From positions 46,592 through 110,591 of the forward strand of contig QHTE01000066.1 of the NCBI GenBank assembly GCA_003220685.1: 64,000 nt of DNA, in the 5' to 3' direction. The notes below the pieces were generated by a model. That model did no database searches. It was not told the origin of the DNA and saw only the letters and a program-made list of their open reading frames with translations. Positions within the stretch are counted from its first letter, which is position 1. Each line of letters begins with the position of its first letter. Positions 17,398 to 26,742 of the stretch are shown in pieces. This DNA comes from Candidatus Rokuibacteriota bacterium. GTDB lineage: Bacteria > Methylomirabilota > Methylomirabilia > Rokubacteriales > CSP1-6. Made by a program: the position numbers and the translations under genes.

Positions 17398-18921
17398 GTG
17401 AAGCAGAAGGTCCTCGTGGTCGACGACGACGCGGCGATCCTCGAGGTGCTCGAGATGCGCCTCACCGCGATGGGATTCGACGTCACCGCCACCAGCGACC
17501 CGCGCCGTGCGCTCGAGGCGACCGAGGCGGGCCGCTTCGACCTCGCCCTTCTCGACCTGCGCATGGAGCCGACGGACGGCATGCGCCTCATGGAGGGCCT
17601 CCACGAGCGGCAGCCGCGTCTGCCCGTGCTGATCATGACGGCGCACGGCACGATCCAGACGGCCGTGGAGGCGGTCCGGCGCGGCGCGTTCGACTATCTA
17701 ACCAAGCCCTTCGTGCGCGACGAGCTCCGCTCGAAGATCGCGCGGACGCTGGCGACGCGCCGCTGGGCGCGCGACCGGGAGCGGCTGTTGACGGTCGGCC
17801 AGGCGCTCGCCTCGTCGGGCGTGATGGCCCGCGTGCTCGACTCCGTCGCGCAGGCCACGGTCGAGGCGACCGACGCGGACCGCTGCGTGGTGTTCCAGCT
17901 CGAGCAGGGGCGCCTCGTGCCGATGGCGAGCGCCGGCTCGCCGCCGCCGGTGTGGAGCCGCCTGGAGGCCGCGGCGTCGGCGGCGATGGACAAGGGGATG
18001 CCGATCACCATGTCGGGCGCGGCCGATGGCGCCGACAGCGGCACGATCGTGGCCGCGCCGCTCGTCGTCCAGCGCGGCCCGGCCGGTGCCTTGGTGATCG
18101 AGACCGCGGCGCGGCTCGAGCCGGGCGAGGACGATCTCGAGCTCCTGGCACTGTTCTCGTCGCAGGCGGCGATCGCGATTCGCAACACGCACGATCTCGA
18201 GAGTCTCAAGAGCGGCGCCGTGGCGGCGCTCGGCCGCATGGCCACGCAGGTCGCCCACGAGGTGAAGAATCCGCTGGCCGGCCTCCGGCTCTACGTGCGC
18301 CACCTCGAGCAGCATCTGGTCAAGGTCGACGACGCGAAGGGACGGGATCTCGCCGGCAAGATCGCGATCACGGTCGATCACCTGACGAGCGTCGTCGCCG
18401 AGATCACCGCGTTCGGCCGTCCGCCCGAGCTCCACCGCGTGCCGACGGCGCTGCACCCGCTGCTCGACGAGTGCCTGGAGCTCGCGCGGGCGCGGCGACC
18501 GACCGAGCGCGTCGACATCATCACGGCCTATGACCCCTCGTGCCCGGAAGCGCGGCTCGACGCGCGCGAGCTCAGGAAGGCGTTCCTGAACCTCATCCTG
18601 AACGCGCTCGAGGCGCTCGAGGGTGCCGGCCGGCTGACGGTCGCCACCGCGTACTCGGCGGCGACCGGCACCGTCACGGTGACCATCGAGGACACCGGCC
18701 CGGGCATGACGGAAGAGACGCTGGCGCGCGCCTTCGACCTGTTCTTCACGACCAAGCCCGACGGGACCGGCCTCGGCATGTCGATCGCGCGCTCGGTCGT
18801 CAACCTGCATGCCGGCGAGCTCACGGTGTCGAGCCGGGTGGGCGAGGGCACCCGCGTGCAGGCCCGCCTGCCGCTCGAGCCTTCCACCGATGCCTCGCGC
18901 GCGCCGGGCGCCGGCGCGTGA
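17398..18921 (+). CDS. Hybrid receiver-GAF-histidine kinase
   Basis: 507 residues from GTG 17398, no membrane segment. Order: receiver (Asp53 in LLDLRM, KP near 104), GAF-like sensor (~135-270, ending ALFSSQAAIAIRNTH), then a NtrB/ZraS-type kinase core with QVAHEVKNPLAGL (His287), NLILNALEAL and DTGPGMTEE...GTGLGMSIA. A soluble kinase with an N-terminal receiver can act as an intermediate between the membrane kinase and the sigma-54 activator 270 bases downstream. The Asp, His and ATP-binding motifs are all intact. Confidence 0.88.
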   Translation: MKQKVLVVDDDAAILEVLEMRLTAMGFDVTATSDPRRALEATEAGRFDLALLDLRMEPTDGMRLMEGLHERQPRLPVLIMTAHGTIQTAVEAVRRGAFDYLTKPFVRDELRSKIARTLATRRWARDRERLLTVGQALASSGVMARVLDSVAQATVEATDADRCVVFQLEQGRLVPMASAGSPPPVWSRLEAAASAAMDKGMPITMSGAADGADSGTIVAAPLVVQRGPAGALVIETAARLEPGEDDLELLALFSSQAAIAIRNTHDLESLKSGAVAALGRMATQVAHEVKNPLAGLRLYVRHLEQHLVKVDDAKGRDLAGKIAITVDHLTSVVAEITAFGRPPELHRVPTALHPLLDECLELARARRPTERVDIITAYDPSCPEARLDARELRKAFLNLILNALEALEGAGRLTVATAYSAATGTVTVTIEDTGPGMTEETLARAFDLFFTTKPDGTGLGMSIARSVVNLHAGELTVSSRVGEGTRVQARLPLEPSTDASRAPGAGA

Positions 18922-19017
18922 CGCCCGATCTCAACTCGTGTCGAGAGCCTCGCTTGCGTGCTTCGTTACGATGAAACGGATGCACAACCGACGAGTGCGA
19001 CAAGGGACCCCTGACGC

Positions 19018-19161
19018 CGCCGTGCGGAGCCGGCTCGCACCTGTCTCAGTTCACCCTCGCTTCGCCATGGGGCCCGCGACCGGGCAAGCCGGGCTCGCGA
19101 ACCGCAGCGCGGCGACTACGCCGTGCGGAGCCGGCTCGCATCTATCTCAGGCCACCCTCGG
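19018..19161 (+). repeat. Pair of 43-bp direct repeats upstream of the NtrC-type gene
   Basis: Copies lie at 19018-19060 and 19119-19161, 101 bases apart. The first 22 bases are identical and 38 of 43 match overall. Each contains the perfect palindrome GAGCCGGCTC, extended almost symmetrically to TGCG/GCA flanks. They sit in the 270-base gap before the NtrC-type regulator (start 19192), with the second copy ending 30 bases before its ATG. Two phased copies of a dyad are typical of a dimeric regulator's operators; an RNA role is also possible. No convincing gene is present in 18922-19191. Confidence 0.7.
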
Positions 19162-19191
19162 TCAAAGCCGGTCGCCGAGGACCCCGCTCCA

Positions 19192-20580
19192 ATGAAGCGC
19201 GCTCATACGATCCTCGTCGTCGACGACGAGAAGACGATCGCCGACGGCCTTCGGCTCACGCTCGAGAGCGAAGGCTACGGCGTGCGCACCGCCGGCAGCG
19301 TGCGCGAGGCGCTGGGCGCGCTCGTGCAGGGTGACCCGCACGCGGCCATCGTCGACCTGATGCTGCCCGACGGCGACGGCCTGCAGCTCACCCGAGAGCT
19401 CAAGCGGCGCGATCCCGCTCTCGAGGTGCTCGTGATCACCGCCTACGGCTCGGTGCGCAAGGCGATGGAGGCCACGAAGGGCGCCGGCGCGTTTCACGTC
19501 CTCGAGAAGCCGTTCGAGCCGGACGAGCTCCTGGGCCTCCTCGAGAACGCGCTCGAGCACAGGAAGCTGGTCGGCGAGAACGCCGACCTCAAGCGCCGGC
19601 TCGTCGACCAGGTCGCCGACACGGAAATCCTCGGCAGCGCGCCGGGCATCCAGCGCGTGCTGGAGACGGTCGCGGCGGTGGCGGACGCCGATGCCAACGT
19701 GCTCATCATCGGCGAGAGCGGCACCGGCAAGGAGCTGCTCGCCAACGCGCTCCACGAGCAGAGCCACCGGCGAAACGGCCCGTGGATCAAGATCAACTGC
19801 GCGGCGCTGCCCAAGGATCTGATCGAGTCGGAGCTGTTCGGTCACACGCGGGGGGCGTTCACGGGCGCGACCACGGAAAAGGTCGGGCTGCTCGAGGAGG
19901 CCGACGGCGGGTCGCTCCTCCTCGACGAGATCACGGAGATGCCGATGGACCTGCAGGCGAAGCTCCTGCGGGTCCTCGAGGAGCGAATGGTGCGTCGCCT
20001 CGGCGCCGCGAAGGCCGTTCCGATCGACTTCCGCCTGATCAGCTCGACCAACCAGAGCCCGGACGTGGCGCTCCGCGAAGGTCATCTGCGCCAGGACCTC
20101 TATTTCCGGATCAACACCGTGTCGATCGAGGTGCCGCCGCTGCGCGAGCGGCGCGACGATATCCCGATCCTCGTCCGCGCCTTCCTCGATCGCTATCGCA
20201 CCAAGCACGCGCGCGCGGTCGAGGGCATCGAGCCGGAAGCCTATCGGCGGCTGCTCTCGTGGTCGTGGCCGGGCAACGTGCGTGAGCTGCAACACGCGAT
20301 CGAGCGCGCGGTGCTGGTGACGCGGGGCCCGCTGATCATCCTGGAGGACCTGCCCGAGCAGCTCCAGCACACCTCCCGCGAGGGCGGCGTCGGTCCGTCG
20401 GCGGTCGCGCCCTCGCAGGTGCCCGCCGGCTCGCTCGAGGAGATCGAGCGCGCCTCCATCCTCAAGGCGCTCGAAACGACGCGCTGGAACAAGCAGGCCG
20501 CAGCCGCCCTGCTGGGCCTGCGCCGGCCCACCCTCTACTCGAAGATGCGCAAGCACAGCATTCCGCAGCGCCGCGCCTAG
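19192..20580 (+). CDS. NtrC-family sigma-54-dependent response regulator
   Basis: 462 residues. Receiver with Asp55 (VDLMLPDGDG), AAA+ domain with Walker A GESGTGKE (from 174), the sigma-54-contacting GAFTGA loop (221-226), and a Fis-type helix-turn-helix at the end (KQAAAALLGLRRPTLYSKM). It drives transcription from -24/-12 promoters after phosphorylation, presumably by the kinases just upstream. ATG 19192 gives the family start. Because sigma-54-type promoters occur upstream of the glnB/K gene immediately downstream and near the ANTAR and urtA genes, this protein is a candidate activator of those genes. Confidence 0.92.
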   Translation: MKRAHTILVVDDEKTIADGLRLTLESEGYGVRTAGSVREALGALVQGDPHAAIVDLMLPDGDGLQLTRELKRRDPALEVLVITAYGSVRKAMEATKGAGAFHVLEKPFEPDELLGLLENALEHRKLVGENADLKRRLVDQVADTEILGSAPGIQRVLETVAAVADADANVLIIGESGTGKELLANALHEQSHRRNGPWIKINCAALPKDLIESELFGHTRGAFTGATTEKVGLLEEADGGSLLLDEITEMPMDLQAKLLRVLEERMVRRLGAAKAVPIDFRLISSTNQSPDVALREGHLRQDLYFRINTVSIEVPPLRERRDDIPILVRAFLDRYRTKHARAVEGIEPEAYRRLLSWSWPGNVRELQHAIERAVLVTRGPLIILEDLPEQLQHTSREGGVGPSAVAPSQVPAGSLEEIERASILKALETTRWNKQAAAALLGLRRPTLYSKMRKHSIPQRRA

Positions 20581-20676
20581 CCGCACTCCATCCCCCGCCC
20601 GAATCGCGAGCAGTGAGGGGCGGCGTGCCTATTCGTTGGGCAAGGCCCCGTAGCCGTCCCGTCCCGGGCCCGCTCA

Positions 20677-20730
20677 AAGCGGCTGATTTCCTGAGGCTCC
20701 GCCGGCGCGCTCTCCGGGCATGGCGGTTGC
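20677..20730 (+). promoter_or_regulatory. Sigma-54-type promoter plus conserved upstream element (glnB/K)
   Basis: The -24/-12 element is GGGCAT-N5-TTGC at 20716-20730, with the invariant GG-N10-GC spacing. Upstream, AAGCGGCTGATTTCCTG (20677-20693) recurs almost unchanged at 26021-26037, and in both places the distance from its first base to the last base of TTGC is exactly 54. The AT-rich core stands out in this GC-rich DNA. Start of transcription would be near 20742, 17 bases before the PII start codon and just upstream of its GGGAGG ribosome site. The upstream element is a candidate activator or IHF/HU site. Confidence 0.65.
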
Positions 20731-20758
20731 TATCCCGAACCGGCCGGGAGGATTCCAG

Positions 20759-21097
<339 letters not shown>

Positions 21098-21143
21098 CAG
21101 AGAACGGCACCGAGAGCGACTCGTCGTTGAAGGAGGATTGACC

Positions 21144-22640
21144 GTGAAGGGATTGACTCTCGCACTGGCAGTGGTGCTGGTGCTGAGTGCCACGATGGCG
21201 GTGGCGATTGCTCAGCAGCCGACCGCGCGGGCGGCTGACTCAACGGCGGCCCCGGCGCCGGCCGCCGGCGCTCCGGCGCCCGCGTCGGCAGCAGCACCGG
21301 CAGCGCCCCCCGCCCCCGCGTCGAAGATCGACAAGGGCGACACGGCGTGGATGCTCACCTCGTCGCTCCTGGTCCTCATGATGACCGTACCCGGGCTGGC
21401 GCTGTTCTACGGCGGCATGGTGCGGCAGAAGAACGCGCTCGGCACGCTGATGCACAGCTTTATCATCGCCGCGCTCATCTCGATCCAGTGGGTGCTCTGG
21501 GGCTACAGCCTCGCCTTCGGTCCCGACAAGGGCGGGATCATCGGCGGCCTGGACTGGATCGGTCTGAGGAACGTGGGGCTCGAGCCGTTCGACGCGTACT
21601 CGAAGACGATCCCGCATCAGGCGTTCATGCTGTTCCAGATGATGTTCGCGATCATCACGCCGGCGCTCATCACCGGCACCTTCGCCGAGCGCAAGAAGTT
21701 CTCCGCGTTCCTGCTCTTCACCCTGCTGTGGGCGACGTTCGTCTACGATCCGCTCGCGCACTGGGTGTGGGGTGACGGCGGCTGGCTCAAGACGAAGGGC
21801 GCACTCGACTTCGCGGGCGGCACCGTCGTGCACATCTCGTCCGGCGTGTCGGCGCTCGTCTGCGCGATCATGATCGGCAAGCGGCGGGGCTTCGGGCACC
21901 AGCCTATGCAGCCGCACAACCTGCCGATGACGGTGATGGGCGCGTCTTTGCTCTGGGTCGGCTGGTTCGGATTCAACGCGGGAAGCGCGCTCGAGGCCAA
22001 CGGCCTCGCGGTCAGCGCGTTCACCGCGACCAATACCGGCGCGGCCGCCGCGGCGCTCGGCTGGATGTTCACGGAGTGGATGAGCCGCGGCAAGCCGACC
22101 GTCCTGGGCGCCGCGTCCGGCGCCGTCGCGGGGCTCGTCGCGATCACGCCGGCCTCCGGGTTCGTCACGCCGATGGCCGCGGTGATCATCGGCGCCGTGG
22201 CCGGCTGGCTCTGCTACACGGCGTGCAACTTCAAGACGAAGCTCGGCTACGACGACTCGCTCGACGTGGTCGGCGTGCACGGGGTCGGGGGGACGTGGGG
22301 CGCGCTGGCGACCGGGCTCTTCGCGACCAAGGCCGTCAACGACGGCGGCGGCAACGGCCTCTTTTACGGCAATCCGGCCCAGCTCTGGATCCAGATCGTC
22401 GCGGTGGTGTCGACCTACATCTTGGCGATCGTGGCCACGGTCGTCATTCTCAAGGTCGTCGACGCGCTCGTGGGGCTGCGCGTCAGCGCCGAGGACGAGA
22501 TGGCCGGGCTGGACCTCTCCCAGCACTCGGAGACGGCGTATGCGGCCGCGGGCGGGTACGGTGAGTTCGGCACGGCGGCGGGCGGCGGGATGAGCGAGGC
22601 CATGCGCGGCGCCGAGAGCAAGCCCCGGGTGGCGCATTGA
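21144..22640 (+). CDS. amtB: Ammonium transporter
   Basis: 498 residues from GTG 21144 (AAGGAGGA about six bases upstream). A signal-peptide-like start (1-24) and a ~35-residue Ala/Pro-rich spacer precede the Amt core, which begins near KGDTAWMLTSSLLVLMMTVPGLALFYGGM. Eleven hydrophobic helices follow, with the pore histidine motifs in GVHGVGGTWGALATGLFA and the phenylalanine/tryptophan gate regions. It imports ammonium across the inner membrane and is gated by PII, encoded 46 bases upstream. The soluble C-terminal tail is longer than usual and Gly/Ala-rich. Confidence 0.93.
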   Translation: MKGLTLALAVVLVLSATMAVAIAQQPTARAADSTAAPAPAAGAPAPASAAAPAAPPAPASKIDKGDTAWMLTSSLLVLMMTVPGLALFYGGMVRQKNALGTLMHSFIIAALISIQWVLWGYSLAFGPDKGGIIGGLDWIGLRNVGLEPFDAYSKTIPHQAFMLFQMMFAIITPALITGTFAERKKFSAFLLFTLLWATFVYDPLAHWVWGDGGWLKTKGALDFAGGTVVHISSGVSALVCAIMIGKRRGFGHQPMQPHNLPMTVMGASLLWVGWFGFNAGSALEANGLAVSAFTATNTGAAAAALGWMFTEWMSRGKPTVLGAASGAVAGLVAITPASGFVTPMAAVIIGAVAGWLCYTACNFKTKLGYDDSLDVVGVHGVGGTWGALATGLFATKAVNDGGGNGLFYGNPAQLWIQIVAVVSTYILAIVATVVILKVVDALVGLRVSAEDEMAGLDLSQHSETAYAAAGGYGEFGTAAGGGMSEAMRGAESKPRVAH

Positions 22641-22728
22641 GCCCACGCACCCGGCGGGGCTTGATTCACCTCTCGGTTCACCTTAAGGTAGGCAGACTGT
22701 TCATCACTCAGCACAGAAGGAGTCGCGC

Positions 22729-24153
22729 ATGACGGCAAAGGACGTACTGAAGCTGGCCAAGGAGAAAGGCGCCAAGATCGTCGATCTCCGGTTCATCGAT
22801 CTGCCGGGTTTGTGGCAGCACTTCTCGATCCCGGTGTCGGAGCTGACCGAAGAGATCTTCGAGGACGGTCTGGGCTTCGATGGGTCGTCGATCCGTGGGT
22901 TCCAGACGATCGACGAGTCCGACATGTTGCTGATGCCCGATCCGAACACGGCCGTCATGGATCCGTTCACGGCCGTGCCGACGGCAGTGCTCATCTGCAA
23001 CGTCAAGGACCCGGTCACCGGCAAGCCCTACACGCGCGACCCGAGGTACATCGCCCAGAAGGCCGAGGCCTATCTCAAGAAGACTGGCGTGGCCGACACG
23101 GTTTACATCGGCCCCGAGCTCGAGTTCTTCTTCTTCGACTCGATCCGCTTCGACCAGGGCTACAACTCCGGCTACTACTTCATCGATTCCGAGGCCGGCT
23201 TCTGGAACTCGGGTAAGGAGGGGACGGCCGAGCAGCCGAACCTCGGCTACAAGCCGCGCTACAAGCAGGGCTACTTCCCGGTCCCGCCGATGGACAAGTT
23301 CCAGGACATCCGATCGGACATGGTGCTGGCGCTCGAGTCGGTCGGCGTCCGCATCGAGGTGCACCACCACGAGGTGGCGACCGGCGGGCAGACCGAAGTC
23401 GACATGCGGTACGACACCTTGACGAAGATGGCCGACAAGGTCCTCTGGTACAAATACTGCGCGAAGAACACGGCCCGGAAGTGGGGCAAGACCGCGACGT
23501 TCATGCCCAAGCCCCTGTTCCAGGACAACGGCTCGGGCATGCACACGCACCAGTCCCTGTGGAAGAACGGCAAGAACCTCTTCTACGAGCGGGGCGGCTA
23601 CGCCGACATCTCGAAGAACTGCCTCTACTACATCGGCGGCATCCTCAAGCACGCGCCGGCGCTGCTCGCCTTGATCGCGCCGTCGACCAACTCCTACAAG
23701 CGGCTGGTCCCTGGGTACGAGGCGCCGATCAACCTCGTGTACAGCCAGCGCAACCGCTCCGCGTGCATCCGCATCCCGATGTACTCGAAGTCTGAAGGCG
23801 CCAAGCGCATCGAGTTCCGCACGCCGGACCCGACCTGCAACCCGTACCTGTCGTTCTCGGCGTGCCTGATGGCGGGGCTCGACGGCATCGCGAACAAGAT
23901 CGATCCCGGCAAGCCGGTGGACAAGGATCTCTACGAGCTGCCGCCGGCCGAGGCGAAGAAGATCAAGCAGCTGCCGGGCGACCTCTCGATCGTGCTCGAC
24001 AACCTCGAGAAGTCGCACGACTGGCTCCTGAAGGGCGACGTCTTCACACCCGACGTCGTCGAGACGTGGATCGAGTACAAGCGCAAGAACGAGGTCGACC
24101 CGGTACGGCTGCGTCCGCACCCCTGGGAGTTCGCGCTCTACTTCGATATTTGA
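22729..24153 (+). CDS. glnA: Glutamine synthetase, type I
   Basis: 474 residues, typical GSI. Opens with VDLRFIDLPGLWQHFSIP and GLGFDGSSIRGF, has the metal-binding GPELEFFFFDS, ATP site KPLFQDNGSGMHTHQS and NRSACIRIPM. The regulatory adenylylation tyrosine is present (KDLYELPPAEAKKI), so it is the GSI-beta type switched off by ATase when nitrogen is plentiful. It joins glutamate and ammonia, the final step for ammonium from AmtB and from urease. Ribosome site AGAAGGAG lies before ATG. No sigma-54 element is evident in the 88-base gap upstream. Confidence 0.96.
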   Translation: MTAKDVLKLAKEKGAKIVDLRFIDLPGLWQHFSIPVSELTEEIFEDGLGFDGSSIRGFQTIDESDMLLMPDPNTAVMDPFTAVPTAVLICNVKDPVTGKPYTRDPRYIAQKAEAYLKKTGVADTVYIGPELEFFFFDSIRFDQGYNSGYYFIDSEAGFWNSGKEGTAEQPNLGYKPRYKQGYFPVPPMDKFQDIRSDMVLALESVGVRIEVHHHEVATGGQTEVDMRYDTLTKMADKVLWYKYCAKNTARKWGKTATFMPKPLFQDNGSGMHTHQSLWKNGKNLFYERGGYADISKNCLYYIGGILKHAPALLALIAPSTNSYKRLVPGYEAPINLVYSQRNRSACIRIPMYSKSEGAKRIEFRTPDPTCNPYLSFSACLMAGLDGIANKIDPGKPVDKDLYELPPAEAKKIKQLPGDLSIVLDNLEKSHDWLLKGDVFTPDVVETWIEYKRKNEVDPVRLRPHPWEFALYFDI

Positions 24154-24158
24154 TTTGG

Positions 24159-24189
24159 ATCGGGGGGAGCGAGCGCCGCTCCCCCCGAT
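24159..24189. terminator. Bidirectional hairpin terminator after glnA
   Basis: A perfect 13-bp stem (ATCGGGGGGAGCG, 24159-24171, with its complement at 24177-24189) closes a five-base loop. It begins six bases after the glnA stop and lies between two converging genes, so it can serve both strands. There is only a weak T-rich tail, so it may act with Rho or mainly as a 3' stabiliser. Confidence 0.8.
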
Positions 24190-24224
24190 TGCTCCCCGTT
24201 GCTCCTTCCGCTGATGGCGTGAGG

Positions 24225-25850
24225 TTACCGGTCGAGCCAGGCGGCCATGAGGCGACCGCCGTAGTCGTAGCCGAGATTCGGCCCGTAGTTCTTCAAGGCA
24301 CCGTCCCAGACCGCGATGTAGAGGCTCGAGGGTAGCTGGACGTAGTACTGCTGCTTGGCCAGGTAGCGCTGCAGGTCGTGGATGACCTCGCGCCGCTTCG
24401 CCACGTCGAAGATGCGCCGCTGGCGGATCAGCATGTCGGTGACGACCGGATCGTCGACGTGGCTCTGGTTCTTCGCCTCGCCCGGATAGTGCATGCCGTA
24501 CAGGAAGTTGTCGGGATCCAGAAACGGCGTCTGCGGCCCGAACGTCATCGAGTCGAACTTCCCGAAATAGCAGCTGGCGATGAAGGCGCCGTACTCGCGC
24601 TGGTCGAGCTTCGTGTTGATCCCGACGGTCTTGAGATCCCTGAGGATGAGCTGGGCGTTGTCGCTGAGGAGCGTCGAGCCGTACGTCGTGAAGCACAGGC
24701 TCGCGGCAAAGCCGTTCGGATAACCGGCGGCGGCGAGCAGTCGCCGGGCCTCGGCGGGGTCGTGGCGGAAATACCTGGCGCTGTCGCCCATCTGATTGAT
24801 CGGCAGGGCCCAGTCGACGAGGCCCGCCGGCACGGCCGGGTTGAAGTTCCCAACGCCCTCGAACGAGCTGTCGATCATGCCTTGCCGGTCGATCGCGAGC
24901 GACACGGCCTGGCGCACCCGAACGTCCTTGAACGGCGGCTGGTCGCTCCGCATCGAGATGTGCGTCTCCACGTTGCTCGGGAACTCCGCCGTCCGGAGAT
25001 TCGGCCGCTTCTGCTTGAGCGTGTCCTTGATCTGGACCCAGTCGGTGCGGTTGATGCTGCCGGGGAACTCCCAGCCCAGGTCGTACTTGCCGGCCAGGAA
25101 CGCGGCCATCCGTGAAGCGTTGTCCTCGTCGACCAGGTACTCGATCCGATCGATGTACGGCAGCGCGGGCACGAAGTAGCTCGGGTTGCGGACGAACGTG
25201 AGCCCGACGTTCGGCCGGTAGCCGTCGAGCATCCAGGGGCCGGTGCCGACCACCGCTTCGGCTTTCTTGAGGTCGCCGAACTTCTCGACGCACTCGCGCG
25301 CGACGATCGCGACGGCCATCGGATTGGCGAGCACGTCGAGCAGCCACGAGAACGGCTCCTTCATGACGAACTTCACCGTGTAGCGGTCGACCGCCTCGAC
25401 GCGATCGACGGAGCTCAGCATGTACGCCATCGGGTTGCCCTTGACCGTGAGGAACCGCTCGACGGTGTAGCGCACGTCCTCGGCGGTGAGCTCGCGCCCG
25501 TTGACGGGCGGCTTTCCGTGCCAGCGCACGCCACGGCGCAGCTTGAAGACGTACGTCGTCTCGTTGGGCTGGCTCCACGACTCCGCGAGGTCACCCTCGA
25601 TCGCGAACGTCGCGGGCGCGACCGTCGGCCCGGCTTTGTGCTTGACGAGACGGCTGTGCGTGAACGTGATCGGAATCTGCACCCGGTAGGCCGTCTGCAG
25701 CATGTGGTCGAACATCGGAGGATCCCATCCCCGAATGGTCAGCGTGCCGCCTCGTCTGGGGCTCTGGGCGCGGGCCGCGGAAGGCTTCAGGGTCGCGCCG
25801 GCGAGCGCGATACCACTCAGCGCCAGAAGATCTCGACGGGAGAGAGTCAT
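24225..25850 (-). CDS. Tat-exported ABC peptide/opine-type substrate-binding protein (SBP_bac_5)
   Basis: 541 residues from ATG 25850, with AGGAGG at 25856-25861. Twin-arginine signal SRRDLLALSGIAL, then the family 5 binding-protein fold: RRGGTLTIRGWDPP, KLRRGVRWHGKPPVNGRELTAEDV, GTGPWMLDGYRP and NPDNFLYG-like segments. Such proteins deliver peptides, nickel chelates or other solutes to Dpp/Opp-type permeases, none of which is encoded here. It stands alone between the gln and urt operons and diverges from the ANTAR gene. Nickel supply for the nearby urease is an attractive possibility, but nothing in the sequence proves it. Confidence 0.88.
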   Translation of the reverse strand: MTLSRRDLLALSGIALAGATLKPSAARAQSPRRGGTLTIRGWDPPMFDHMLQTAYRVQIPITFTHSRLVKHKAGPTVAPATFAIEGDLAESWSQPNETTYVFKLRRGVRWHGKPPVNGRELTAEDVRYTVERFLTVKGNPMAYMLSSVDRVEAVDRYTVKFVMKEPFSWLLDVLANPMAVAIVARECVEKFGDLKKAEAVVGTGPWMLDGYRPNVGLTFVRNPSYFVPALPYIDRIEYLVDEDNASRMAAFLAGKYDLGWEFPGSINRTDWVQIKDTLKQKRPNLRTAEFPSNVETHISMRSDQPPFKDVRVRQAVSLAIDRQGMIDSSFEGVGNFNPAVPAGLVDWALPINQMGDSARYFRHDPAEARRLLAAAGYPNGFAASLCFTTYGSTLLSDNAQLILRDLKTVGINTKLDQREYGAFIASCYFGKFDSMTFGPQTPFLDPDNFLYGMHYPGEAKNQSHVDDPVVTDMLIRQRRIFDVAKRREVIHDLQRYLAKQQYYVQLPSSLYIAVWDGALKNYGPNLGYDYGGRLMAAWLDR

Positions 25851-26020
25851 TGGGGCCTCCTTGGCGGTCGGCCAGGTCCGGTCGTCTCCCGCGCCTGATA
25901 GCACGACGCGGTAGGCGGCGCAATCACGGCGGCGCACTGCCGTGCCGGTGCACGGGAAAGCGGCAGAGTCTTCGAAGATGCCGGGTCGCTGAGCATCCAG
26001 GGCCGGGCACCACGCCCGCT

Positions 26021-26074
26021 AAGCGATTGATTTCCTGCACTCCGCTCCGGCGTCCGTGCTGGCACCGCGCTTGC
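26021..26074 (+). promoter_or_regulatory. Sigma-54 promoter plus conserved upstream element (ANTAR gene)
   Basis: TGGCAC-N5-TTGC at 26060-26074 is a full consensus -24/-12 promoter. The upstream element AAGCGATTGATTTCCTG (26021-26037) matches the one before glnB/K in 15 of 17 positions, at identical spacing; CTCCGC and GCCCGCT flanks are shared too. Transcription would begin near 26085, leaving only about five bases before the ATG at 26090. Confidence 0.75.
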
Positions 26075-26089
26075 GATCAGCCGCGGAGC

Positions 26090-26686
26090 ATGGCGAGCGA
26101 GGCGCCGAAGGGCGTCCCACGCTGGCGGGTCGCGATTCTCGACGATCACGAGCGCTCGCGCGCGGCGCTTCGGGCCGCGATCTGGGCGGCGGGCGGCGCG
26201 GTGGTCGGCGAGGCCGTCCGCTGCGCCGACGCCCTCGCGCTGGTGCGGCGTGCGTCTCCGGACGTCGCCGTGTGCGCGGTGGGTCTGCCGGACGGCGACG
26301 GCGTGGAGATGGCGCGCCAGATGGTCGAGACCGGCTGTCCGGTGGTGCTCTTCACGAGCCACACGCGCCAGGAGCTCGTCGATCGGGCGCGCTCCGCCGG
26401 CGTGATGTCCTACCTGCTCAAGCCGCTCCGCTCGGCCGAGCTGGCGCCCGTCCTCGATCTGGCGGTCGCGCGGTTCAGCGAGACCCGCGACCTCAGACGC
26501 TCGCTCGAGGAACGAAAGATCATCGAGCGGGCGAAGGGTCGCCTGATGGCTCGCTATCAGCTCAGCGAGGACGAAGCGTTCCGCCGACTTCGACGGGCCG
26601 CGATGGACAGCCGCCGTCCCATGGTGGACATCGCCAGGGCCCTGCTCGTGTCAGAGTCAGTCGCTTCCGACGTGCCTACGCATTGA
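26090..26686 (+). CDS. ANTAR-domain antiterminator with degenerate receiver (AmiR/NasT-like)
   Basis: 198 residues. A CheY-like fold (10-130) with the acidic DD pair but PDVAVCAVGLPDGDG where the phospho-acceptor Asp should be (Asp replaced by Ala), so it cannot be phosphorylated at the normal site. A coiled linker leads to an ANTAR domain (~138-185: ERKIIERAKGRLMARYQLSEDEAF), an RNA-binding antiterminator module. In AmiR a similar pseudo-receiver is controlled by binding AmiC, a solute-binding-like protein related to UrtA, not by phosphorylation. Position directly before urtA suggests control of urea uptake by relief of termination. Confidence 0.88.
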   Translation: MASEAPKGVPRWRVAILDDHERSRAALRAAIWAAGGAVVGEAVRCADALALVRRASPDVAVCAVGLPDGDGVEMARQMVETGCPVVLFTSHTRQELVDRARSAGVMSYLLKPLRSAELAPVLDLAVARFSETRDLRRSLEERKIIERAKGRLMARYQLSEDEAFRRLRRAAMDSRRPMVDIARALLVSESVASDVPTH

Positions 26687-26742
26687 GCATTCGCCCGGCT
26701 TCACCGCTCGCCAACGTCCCGAAAAGAAACACCTAGCGTATC

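Noticed and set aside
22641..22728. Sigma-54 promoter before glnA
   Set aside because: No GG-N10-GC match near TGGCAC/TTGC was found; glnA may be read from the glnB/K promoter or from a sigma-70-type promoter I cannot define.
22708..25578. A 956-codon open frame on the minus strand across glnA and the binding protein gene
   Set aside because: It is the antisense frame of glnA and an out-of-frame reading of the binding-protein gene. Very high GC removes stop codons. No domain is recognisable.
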